Below, piece by piece: positions 25,731 to 32,739 of a stretch of DNA of 40,389 nucleotides (its first letter is position 1; the number at the start of each line of letters is the position of its first letter). A program made the translations under genes and the position numbers. The notes below the pieces were generated by a model, which had not been told where the DNA came from, did not search any database, and worked only from the letters and a program-made list of their open reading frames with translations. The DNA is from Deltaproteobacteria bacterium. GTDB lineage: Bacteria; Desulfobacterota; Desulfobulbia; Desulfobulbales; SURF-16. Where the stretch lies: assembly GCA_029939635.1 (NCBI GenBank), contig JAOZSN010000003.1, forward strand, positions 1-40,389. Direction: 5' to 3'.

Positions 25731-28700
25731 ATGATTGCCCTAAAGCTACGTAGTCACTTTATCATCTATTTGACTCTTATTACTCTGGTTCTGTCGCTAA
25801 TTTTGGTCTATCTCTTGACCAATCGTTTAGCCGAGCAGGCCCTGCTGGGTTTAGATGAGTATGGTCAGGCCATGACTATGAACAGCGCTCTTATCTCTGC
25901 TGATTATCTGCTTACCGAGGACTATGCCACTCTGCAACAGTTTGCCGAGGATTATGCCAGTCGACCCAAGGTAAAAAAAGTCAGTATTGCTGATCGCTAT
26001 GGCTCCACCATTGCTTCTTCTGATATGAGTCGATTGGGTCAGCACTTAGCGGGGTCCCGTGCGGAGTGGGGAGAGGGAAGCACCTGCGAGATTAGTAGGG
26101 ATGCTGATGGCAAGGGACAGCTTATCGTCATGGCACCAATCAAGATGGATACCGTGCTTATTGGTTTTACCAAGGTGGTGATTTGCATGGATGCCATGGA
26201 GGCCTCTGTTGCTGCCAGTCGTCGCCAGGGGATATTGGTTGGTTTGGTCGCTTGGTGTTTGAGTGTTCTCTTTGGTCTCTATGTCGCAGGAAGCTTAAGT
26301 AAGCCCATGCAGCAGTTGACCAGGCGGGCTAACAAGATCAAGGCAGGTGATTTTAGCAGTGAGGAAGAGGTGGGCCAGCAGGTTCGTGAGCTGGGGGAAT
26401 TTTCCCAGGCCCTCAACGTCATGGCCAAGACCATCGGTGCCCGGGAAAAATCTCTGCGGGAAATGGTGGCTAATCTTGACATCTTACCCACCCCGGTTTT
26501 CTCCATTGATGCCCAGTTCCTTGTAACCTATATAAATCCAGCCGGGGCGGCGGCAGCCCATCTGACCCCGGCAGAATGTCTGGGCCATAAATGTGCGGAA
26601 CTGTTCAATACCCCCATCTGTAATACGGCCCACTGTCCCATGCGCCAGGCCATGGACAGTGGCCTGGTGAGTAATGGTGAAACCACCATTGGCCGTAATC
26701 AAGAGATTATACCCGTAAAGTTTACCACGGTGGCCTTTCGTGATGGGGATGGAGTGGTAACCGGTGGCCTGGAAAGTTTTATTGATATCTCAGAGTTACA
26801 GCACGCCTTTGCCCAGGCAGAGCTGGAGAATACGCTGCGTAATGCCCAGCTTGAGATCAGCGATAGATTACGGGGGGAGCAGGATGAGGAAACTCTCTGC
26901 ACTACCCTGCTGCGTGAACTTGCCAAGCATATTCCTTTTCAGGCTGGCACAATTTATCTGGTGGGTGAAGGTCATCTCCTTAATTTGCTGGCCAGTTATG
27001 CTGGCCAGCATAACTTTGAGTCTCGCCCTGTCTTTCATTTTGGCGAAGGTATCACCGGCCAGGCAGCCGTGGAAAAAAGACCCATTATGCTCAGCAACAT
27101 CCCGGATGATTATGTGCCGGTGTTATCCGCTTCCGGTAGCAGCATGCCTCGTCATATAATTGCCCTGCCCATTCTCTTTGAAGGCCATGTTTCGGGAGTG
27201 ATAGAGTTGGCGACCTTGAATGAGTTTGATGGCTTTTCCTTGGAATTGTTAGATCGGGTTCTGGAGAATGCCGCCATTGCCATTAATATGGCCCAGGCCA
27301 GGGCACGGGTTGGTCTATTGCTGGGCCAGACCCAGCAACAGGCTGAGGAGTTACAGTCTCAGCAGGAGGAGTTGCAGGCCAGCAATGAGGAGTTGCGTGA
27401 GCAGACTCAAGCCCTGCAAAAAACAGAAACCCAGCTCCAGCAGCAGGCGGAAGAACTCCAATCACAACAGGAGGAACTCCAGGTCACCAACGAGGAGTTG
27501 GCTGAACGGACGCAGAATCTGGAGCTCCAGCAAAACGAGGTGAGTCGAAAAAATGAGGCCTTGGCCACCCAACGTAATGAACTGCTCCATAAGACCGAGG
27601 CGCTTGAGACCAGCAATCGTTATAAGGCTGAGTTTTTGGCAAACATGTCCCATGAATTACGCACGCCGCTCAACTCTATTCTCATCCTCTCCCAACTCTT
27701 TGCCACCAATAAGGAGGGCAACCTGAATGGTAAGCAGTTGGAGTTTGCCCGCACCATCAATAGTTCTGGTACAGAACTCCTTACCCTTATTAACGAGGTG
27801 CTTGATCTGTCTAAGGTGGAGGCCGGTCATGTCCAACTGGACATTGTATCTTTAGATTTGCGTGATTTTTTGGACGCCATGGAACAGTCATTTGCTCCGG
27901 TTGCGACAGAGCGTAATATTACCCTGGTTACAGAGTTGCTTGATGTGCCGGCAAGCATAACTACCGATGCCCAGAAGTTGTTACAGGTTGTTAAAAATCT
28001 GCTGTCTAATGCCTTGAAATTTACTGAAAAGGGGGAGGTGCGGCTGCGTATCAGTCGGCCACCGGCAGATATGGATTGTGGAGTGCTGGCTGGTCGAGAC
28101 GGTGTGGCCATATCAGTTATGGATAGCGGTATTGGTATTGCCCCTGAAAAGCAAGATCTCATCTTTGAGGCCTTCCAGCAGGTGGATGGCTCCATAAGCC
28201 GCCGCTATGGCGGCACAGGTCTTGGTCTCTCCATTGCCAAGGAGTTTGCTGGCCTGTTAGGTGGAGAGATCCGCCTGACCAGTGAGGTTGGTCACGGTTC
28301 ATGCTTTACCGTCCTGGTGCCAGATATTCTTGCTGAACAATCTGTCCAGGAGGGTGAGACCACAAAGGTGGTCAGCGTTGCCCCTGTTGTTCTCCCTGCG
28401 GAGAAAAAGGAGTCGGTTCTAAAGGCAGGCCAACAGGCGGAAGAGGACAGGGCAGAGGAGGGGCAGGATGTTGCTGATGATCGGAAGAATTTGGCAGATG
28501 ATGACAAGATTCTGTTGATAATCGAGGATGATTCGGCCTTTAGTGAGGTTCTTGCTGATTTGGCCCATGAACGTGGTTTTAAGTGTGTCCTGGCCAGTGA
28601 TGGTGAGAGTGGTCTCCATTATGCTGATTATTATCAGCCTGGTGCCATTATTCTTGATATTGGTCTGCCTGGCATGGATGGCTGGCAGGTCATGGATAGT

Positions 28701-29675
28701 CTGAAGAAAAATTCCAAGACCAGTCATATCCCGGTTCATTTTATGTCTGCTGCTGATAAATCCCAACAGGCCAGGGAAATGGGTGCTATTGGTTATCTGG
28801 TGAAACCGGTAAGTGTGGAAAAGGTGCAGGAAACCTTTGCCATGCTGGAGGATGAGATCAGCCGCACTGTGAAAAAATTACTCATCGTTGAAGATCACCG
28901 TGATCAACGACGCAGTATGGTGGAGTTGATCAGTGACCCCCATATCGATATAAGCGGGGTGGCCACAGGTACTGAGGCCTGGAAACTGCTCAAAAAGGCC
29001 TCCTTTGACTGTATGATCCTTGATCTTGGTCTACAAGACATGGAGGGCTTCAAGTTGCTGGAGATGATCCGGGGCGATGAGGCACTCTGTAACCTACCGG
29101 TTATTATCTATACAGGCCGGGAGTTAACTCCGGATGAGGATGAGAAACTACGCCATTATTCATCGTCAATTATCATCAAGGGGGTCCAGTCACCAGAGAG
29201 GTTGCTGGCTGAGACCACCCTGTTCCTCCATCAGGTTGAGGCTGACCTGCCCGAGGATAAACAGCGCATGCTGGCCATGGCCCATAAGCGGGAGGATATC
29301 TTTGCGGCCAAAAAGGTATTGGTGGTGGATGATGATATGCGCAACGTCTTTGCCCTCTCCAGCGTATTGGAAGAAAAGGGCATGGAGGTGTTGGCCGCAG
29401 AAAACGGCAAAAAGGCCCTGGATATACTGGACAAAATTCAAGGTGTCAGCGTGGTGTTGATGGATATTATGATGCCGGAGATGGATGGTTTTGAGGCCAT
29501 GGCCCGGATTCGTTCCCAAGCCAAGTTTGCTAAACTTCCCATCATCGCCCTGACTGCCAAGGCCATGAAGGGTGATCGCCATAAATGCATTGAGGCTGGA
29601 GCCAATGATTATTTGGCCAAGCCGGTGGATGTGGAGAGACTTGTTTCTATGTTGCGGGTGTGGCTGTGTCAGTGA
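25731..29675 (+). CDS. HAMP-PAS-GAF hybrid histidine kinase with three receivers
   Basis: 1314 residues; GAGGAG precedes the ATG. Order: membrane helix (~9-31), single-Cache-like periplasmic region (~32-165), membrane helix (~167-190), HAMP (~190-240), PAS with Cys cluster KCAELFNTPICNTAHCPM (~247-360), GAF (~375-535), Gln/Glu-rich coiled coil with a duplicated unit (QQQAEELQSQQEELQ, ~545-630), HisKA (MSHELRTPLNS, His641), HATPase (SGIGIAPEKQDLIFEAFQQVDG; GGTGLGLSIAK), then receivers with Asp976, Asp1098 and Asp1245. The second receiver lacks the usual lysine context (SSIIIKGVQSPE). It is the hub of the locus and is followed by cheR/cheB, resembling CheB-CheR-kinase networks outside chemotaxis. 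Confidence 0.95.
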   Translation: MIALKLRSHFIIYLTLITLVLSLILVYLLTNRLAEQALLGLDEYGQAMTMNSALISADYLLTEDYATLQQFAEDYASRPKVKKVSIADRYGSTIASSDMSRLGQHLAGSRAEWGEGSTCEISRDADGKGQLIVMAPIKMDTVLIGFTKVVICMDAMEASVAASRRQGILVGLVAWCLSVLFGLYVAGSLSKPMQQLTRRANKIKAGDFSSEEEVGQQVRELGEFSQALNVMAKTIGAREKSLREMVANLDILPTPVFSIDAQFLVTYINPAGAAAAHLTPAECLGHKCAELFNTPICNTAHCPMRQAMDSGLVSNGETTIGRNQEIIPVKFTTVAFRDGDGVVTGGLESFIDISELQHAFAQAELENTLRNAQLEISDRLRGEQDEETLCTTLLRELAKHIPFQAGTIYLVGEGHLLNLLASYAGQHNFESRPVFHFGEGITGQAAVEKRPIMLSNIPDDYVPVLSASGSSMPRHIIALPILFEGHVSGVIELATLNEFDGFSLELLDRVLENAAIAINMAQARARVGLLLGQTQQQAEELQSQQEELQASNEELREQTQALQKTETQLQQQAEELQSQQEELQVTNEELAERTQNLELQQNEVSRKNEALATQRNELLHKTEALETSNRYKAEFLANMSHELRTPLNSILILSQLFATNKEGNLNGKQLEFARTINSSGTELLTLINEVLDLSKVEAGHVQLDIVSLDLRDFLDAMEQSFAPVATERNITLVTELLDVPASITTDAQKLLQVVKNLLSNALKFTEKGEVRLRISRPPADMDCGVLAGRDGVAISVMDSGIGIAPEKQDLIFEAFQQVDGSISRRYGGTGLGLSIAKEFAGLLGGEIRLTSEVGHGSCFTVLVPDILAEQSVQEGETTKVVSVAPVVLPAEKKESVLKAGQQAEEDRAEEGQDVADDRKNLADDDKILLIIEDDSAFSEVLADLAHERGFKCVLASDGESGLHYADYYQPGAIILDIGLPGMDGWQVMDSLKKNSKTSHIPVHFMSAADKSQQAREMGAIGYLVKPVSVEKVQETFAMLEDEISRTVKKLLIVEDHRDQRRSMVELISDPHIDISGVATGTEAWKLLKKASFDCMILDLGLQDMEGFKLLEMIRGDEALCNLPVIIYTGRELTPDEDEKLRHYSSSIIIKGVQSPERLLAETTLFLHQVEADLPEDKQRMLAMAHKREDIFAAKKVLVVDDDMRNVFALSSVLEEKGMEVLAAENGKKALDILDKIQGVSVVLMDIMMPEMDGFEAMARIRSQAKFAKLPIIALTAKAMKGDRHKCIEAGANDYLAKPVDVERLVSMLRVWLCQ

Positions 29676-29684
29676 TTAAAAAAA

Positions 29685-30194
29685 TTGAACATCGAACGTC
29701 CAACATCGAACATCGAATGATGAATGAAAAGACAAAAGATGAAGACACAAACGTATGATTTGGAAGAGCGGTTGCTTGAGTATTCTGTACGAATTATAAA
29801 AATTGTTGAGCAGTTGCCAAACTCAAGAACGGGTAATCATGTTGCTGGGCAGTTATTACGCTCAGGAACATCGCCCTATCCAAATCATGGTGAGGCTCAG
29901 GCCGCTGAGTCACCAAATGATTTTATTCATAAGTTGCGTATCTCTCTAAAGGAGCTACGGGAATCGCAAAGATGGTTAAAGTTAAGTCAAAGGATCCCAC
30001 TCATAACAAAACCTGAGCTATTGGATAATATTTTGCTGGAGACAGAAGAGTTAATTAAGATTTTTGTAACCAGTATTAAGACGGCAGAGAAGAATAAGAG
30101 AAGGTGAATATGCTATCTCCTTGTCAATTAGTTAGAGCGCAGCTATTTCCTCATTCGACGTTGAACGTTCGATGTTCGATGTTCGACGTTCATC
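29685..30194. mobile_element. family A element copy A2, full-length, carrying a four-helix-bundle gene
   Basis: The left arm (29685-29725) has units TTGAACA, TCGAACG, TCCAACA, TCGAACA, TCGAATG. The right arm (30154-30194) is the inverted array of GATGTTC/GACGTTC units. Just inside the right arm, GAGCGCAGCTATTTCCTCATTC matches the conserved core end of the short copies (AGCG..TTCC.ACATTC), and GAATATGCTATCTCC resembles their AATAAGGTACTATC. It starts 10 nt after the hybrid kinase stop. No transposase or target duplication was identified, so mobility is inferred. Confidence 0.6.
29724..30107 (+). CDS. four-helix bundle protein (S23/IVP-like family)
   Basis: 127 residues; a second in-frame Met lies at position 6, and both starts lie at the edge of the left repeat arm without a strong ribosome-binding site. 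The pattern RLLEYSVRIIKIVEQLPNS, HVAGQLLRSGTSPYPNHGEA and AESPNDFIHKLRISLKELRESQRWL is that of the short four-helix-bundle proteins related to those encoded in 23S rRNA intervening sequences and to the Avd accessory proteins of diversity-generating retroelements. The molecular role of stand-alone members is unknown. It is the only gene inside a family A element and breaks an otherwise uniform signalling locus, so it likely belongs to the element rather than to the pathway. Confidence 0.9.
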   Translation: MKRQKMKTQTYDLEERLLEYSVRIIKIVEQLPNSRTGNHVAGQLLRSGTSPYPNHGEAQAAESPNDFIHKLRISLKELRESQRWLKLSQRIPLITKPELLDNILLETEELIKIFVTSIKTAEKNKRR

Positions 30195-30206
30195 TTCTTC
30201 AAGGAT

Positions 30207-31043
30207 GTGCCAGTGACAACTGATCATGAAACCTCAAAAATCGAAGTCACCCTCCTTCTAGAGGCGATCTATCTGAAGTACGGCTATGATTTCCGCAATT
30301 ATTCCAGTGCCCATATCAGGCGCCGGATCAGGCGGCGTCAGGAGTTGACAGGTATGGAGAATATCTCGGCCATGCAGCATCGTCTCCTCCATGATGAAGA
30401 GTTTTTTCAGACCGTACTATATGACCTGTCGATTAATGTTACGGAGATGTTTCGTGATCCTGCCTTCTATCTGGCTGTACGTGAGAAAGTTGTGCCGATT
30501 TTGGCCACCCATTCTTTTATAAAGGTCTGGCATGCAGGTTGTTCAACCGGAGAGGAACTTTACTCCATGGCTATCCTGCTCAAGGAGGCAGGGTTGTATG
30601 ATCGTTTGCAGCTTTATGGCACTGATTTTAACGAATTAGTTTTACAGAAGGCCAGGGAAGGGATTGTGCCGGCCAAGGCGATAAAGGATTATACCGATAA
30701 TTATCAACGGGGCGGTGGCATCAGTTCATTTTCAGACTACTACACCGCAAAATATGAGCGTGCCTTGCTGGCTCCAGAGCTAAAAAAAAAGATACTCTTT
30801 GCCAATCATAACCTGGTCACCGATCAGGTCTTTGGGGAGATGCAGATGATTGTCTGTCGCAACGTGCTTATTTATTTTAGTCGAGAATTGCAAAAAAAGG
30901 TTATCACCCTTTTTTACGACAGCCTCTGTCGCGGCGGCATCCTCTGTCTTGGCAGCAGAGAGAGTCTGCAATTTTCAGGGTTGGCAGATCGTTTCAGCCA
31001 GCTGGTGGATGGTGAGCAGATTTATCAGAAGATGTATGAGTGA
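30207..31043 (+). CDS. cheR: CheR-type protein-glutamate methyltransferase
   Basis: 278 residues from GTG 30207; a GTG at 30213 has better spacing to AAGGA (30201-30205) and may be the true start. It has an N-terminal helical domain (RRRIRRRQELTG) and the SAM-binding motif KVWHAGCSTGEELYSMAILL; LYGTDFNELVLQKAREGIVPA and MIVCRNVLIYFSRELQKKV are CheR signatures. It methylates glutamates of receptors. No receptor gene is near; the adjacent hybrid kinases and CheB suggest a non-chemotaxis or alternative pathway. It lies directly after the family A element carrying the four-helix-bundle gene. Confidence 0.94.
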   Translation: MPVTTDHETSKIEVTLLLEAIYLKYGYDFRNYSSAHIRRRIRRRQELTGMENISAMQHRLLHDEEFFQTVLYDLSINVTEMFRDPAFYLAVREKVVPILATHSFIKVWHAGCSTGEELYSMAILLKEAGLYDRLQLYGTDFNELVLQKAREGIVPAKAIKDYTDNYQRGGGISSFSDYYTAKYERALLAPELKKKILFANHNLVTDQVFGEMQMIVCRNVLIYFSRELQKKVITLFYDSLCRGGILCLGSRESLQFSGLADRFSQLVDGEQIYQKMYE

Positions 31044-31056
31044 AAAGGAATGAATG

Positions 31057-31186
31057 CCGAACATCGAACATTGAACATTGAACAGCGAATTTTGAATGTG
31101 GAAGCCGCTGCGCTCGGATTGATTCAAGGGATTCTGAAATAGATAAATACCTCATTGGGCGTTGGATGTTGGATGTTCGACGTTAA
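31057..31186. repeat. family A heptamer palindrome, copy A3 (cheR-cheB spacer)
   Basis: Left arm CCGAACATCGAACATTGAAC and further units (31057-31090), right arm GTTGGATGTTGGATGTTC (31161-31186). Read in reverse the core shows AATGAGGTATTTATC, GAGCGCAGCGGCTTCC and ACATTCAAAATTCG, so this copy lies in the opposite orientation to A4/A5. It starts 13 nt after the cheR stop. Confidence 0.85.
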
Positions 31187-31212
31187 GTCTGTAAAATAGT
31201 GCAGGTGAGGCC

Positions 31213-31842
31213 ATGGCACAGCGAGAACAAAAAAAAATAGCCTACGACGCCATCGTCATCGGTGTCTCCTTCGGCGGTCTCCAGGCCCTGTTGTCTCTCT
31301 TGCCGAGCCTGGGTGCTGATTTTCCGGTGCCGATCATGGTGGTGCAGCATCATGCCGCCCAGGCCGATGATTTCTTGGCTCGTCATTTAGATAGCTTGTG
31401 TCAGCTTCAGGTTAAGATGGCTGAGGAAAAGGAGATGGCGCAGGCAGGAGTTGTCTATCTGGCCCCGGCTAATTATCATTTACTGGTAGAGGATAATCAG
31501 AGCCTCTCCCTTTCGGTTGATGAGAAGGTGAATTTTGCCAGACCAGCCATTGATGTCCTCTTTGAGAGTGCTGCAGATGCCTATGGGGCACGGTTGGTTG
31601 GTGTTGTCCTCACCGGTGCCAATAATGATGGTAGTAAGGGCTTGCGATGCATCAAGGAGTATGGTGGTTTGGCTGTGGTGCAGGACCCGCAAACTGCGGA
31701 GGCACCAAGTATGCCAGAGGCTGCCTTGGCAGCGTGCGAGGTGGATCATGTTGTGCCCCTTGCTGAAATAGGAGCGTTTTTGAATACGCTATTAATGGGA
31801 AAAATAAAAGATGAACGTCGAACATCGAACATTCAACATTGA
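31213..31842 (+). CDS. cheB: CheB-type methylesterase domain protein, no receiver
   Basis: 209 residues, only the CheB catalytic domain. The triad is visible: Ser19 in VIGVSFGG, His in VVQHHAAQADD and Asp in TGANNDGSKG; AGVVYLAPANYHLLVE and DPQTAEAPSMPEAAL are family motifs. It removes methyl groups or deamidates receptor glutamines. Lacking a receiver, it must be controlled by partner binding, possibly by the response regulator encoded next. The last nine residues (ERRTSNIQH) and the stop codon are encoded by family A repeat copy A4, which has replaced the original 3' end or extended it. Confidence 0.93.
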   Translation: MAQREQKKIAYDAIVIGVSFGGLQALLSLLPSLGADFPVPIMVVQHHAAQADDFLARHLDSLCQLQVKMAEEKEMAQAGVVYLAPANYHLLVEDNQSLSLSVDEKVNFARPAIDVLFESAADAYGARLVGVVLTGANNDGSKGLRCIKEYGGLAVVQDPQTAEAPSMPEAALAACEVDHVVPLAEIGAFLNTLLMGKIKDERRTSNIQH

Positions 31843-31930
31843 ACATCTAATAAGGTACTATCAAGTTGAATTAGTGAGAGTGAAGCGATTCCTACATTCA
31901 AAATTCGATGTTCAATGTTCGACGTTCATC
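31810..31930. repeat. family A heptamer palindrome, copy A4 (cheB 3' end)
   Basis: Left arm GATGAACGTCGAACATCGAA and on (31810-31848), core AATAAGGTACTATC...AGTGAGAGTGAAGCGATTCC, then ACATTCAAAATTC and right arm GATGTTC, AATGTTC, GACGTTC (31904-31930). It overlaps the last codons and stop of cheB. Its core is nearly identical to copy A5, and the right arm is longer than that of A5 by exactly two heptamers (14 nt). Confidence 0.9.
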
Positions 31931-31952
31931 TGTGAAATTAAAAAATAAGACT

Positions 31953-32606
31953 ATGTCCCCCAAAACTACCATCCTCGCCGTTGATGATCGGCCAGAGAAT
32001 ATCTTAAGTTTAGAAGCCATGCTGGATGACCCTGATCTTAATATCATCTCCGCATCATCTGGTAATGAGGGCTTGGCTTTACTGCTTCAACATGATTGCG
32101 CCCTGGTGCTGCTTGATGTGCAGATGCCAGGGATGAATGGTTTTGAGGTGGCGGAACTCATGCGGGCCAGCAAGAAAACCCGAGAGATACCCATCATCTT
32201 TATTACTGCCATCAGCAAGGAGCGGGAGCATATTTTCAAGGGGTATGAATCGGGTGCGGTGGATTATATCTGTAAGCCGATCCAAGATCCCCTGGTGTTA
32301 CGGAGCAAGGTGCGGGTTTTCTGCCAACTCCATGAACAAAAACGTTTGATTGAGCAAAATTTGGAGGAACTGGCTGAAAAGAATAACCAGTTGGAAAAAC
32401 ACCTTGCTGAAATTCAAACCCTGCGAGGTATCTTGCCCATTTGTGCTGTCTGTAAGAAAATACGGGACGACAAGGGCTATTGGAACCAGTTGGAATCGTA
32501 TATGCATGAACACTCCGAGGTCAGGTTCAGTCATGGCTATTGTCCAGAATGTGCCGAGGCGGCCATGGCAGAGATTGACAAAATGAAAGTGGACAAAGAT
32601 GAGTGA
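31953..32606 (+). CDS. response regulator: receiver, coiled coil and Cys4 tail
   Basis: 217 residues from ATG 31953. A longer frame from 31908 exists, but its first 15 codons are repeat element sequence, and the start chosen aligns with the paralogue at 32740. The receiver (1-125) has acceptor Asp55 (LVLLDVQMPGM), DD at the acidic pocket and KP at CKPI. A coiled coil follows (LIEQNLEELAEKNNQLEKHLAEIQTL), then a Cys4 motif: PICAVCKKIRDDKGYW and, after ~20 residues, SHGYCPECAE, a short zinc-ribbon-like tail common in deltaproteobacterial signalling proteins. No DNA-binding or enzyme output is present; protein contact is likely. Confidence 0.9.
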   Translation: MSPKTTILAVDDRPENILSLEAMLDDPDLNIISASSGNEGLALLLQHDCALVLLDVQMPGMNGFEVAELMRASKKTREIPIIFITAISKEREHIFKGYESGAVDYICKPIQDPLVLRSKVRVFCQLHEQKRLIEQNLEELAEKNNQLEKHLAEIQTLRGILPICAVCKKIRDDKGYWNQLESYMHEHSEVRFSHGYCPECAEAAMAEIDKMKVDKDE

Positions 32607-32613
32607 TTAAAAA

Positions 32614-32717
32614 GATGAACATCGAACGTAGAACATTGAACATTCAACGTCGAATAAGGTACTATCTAATTTGAGTGAGAGTGAAGCGAATTCTACATTC
32701 AAAATTCGACGTTCATC
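32614..32717. repeat. family A heptamer palindrome, copy A5
   Basis: Left arm GATGAACATCGAACGTAGAA and on (32614-32653), core AATAAGGTACTATC, GAGTGAGAGTGAAGCGA and TCTACATTCAAAATTC, right arm of one unit GACGTTC plus ATC (32711-32717). It begins 8 nt after the stop of the Cys4 response regulator and ends 22 nt before the next start. Confidence 0.9.
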
Positions 32718-32739
32718 TGTTAAAATTTAAGATAAGGTC

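Noticed and set aside
29724..30107. Four-helix-bundle gene considered as the avd gene of a diversity-generating retroelement
   Set aside because: No reverse transcriptase, template repeat or variable repeat was found in the window.
31908..31952. Upstream start for the Cys4 response regulator
   Set aside because: Those 15 codons are repeat arm and spacer sequence; the paralogue at 32740 starts at the equivalent of 31953.
29685..32717. GAACATC arrays considered as CRISPR
   Set aside because: Units are 7 nt without spacers, arms are inverted around a core, and no cas genes are present.
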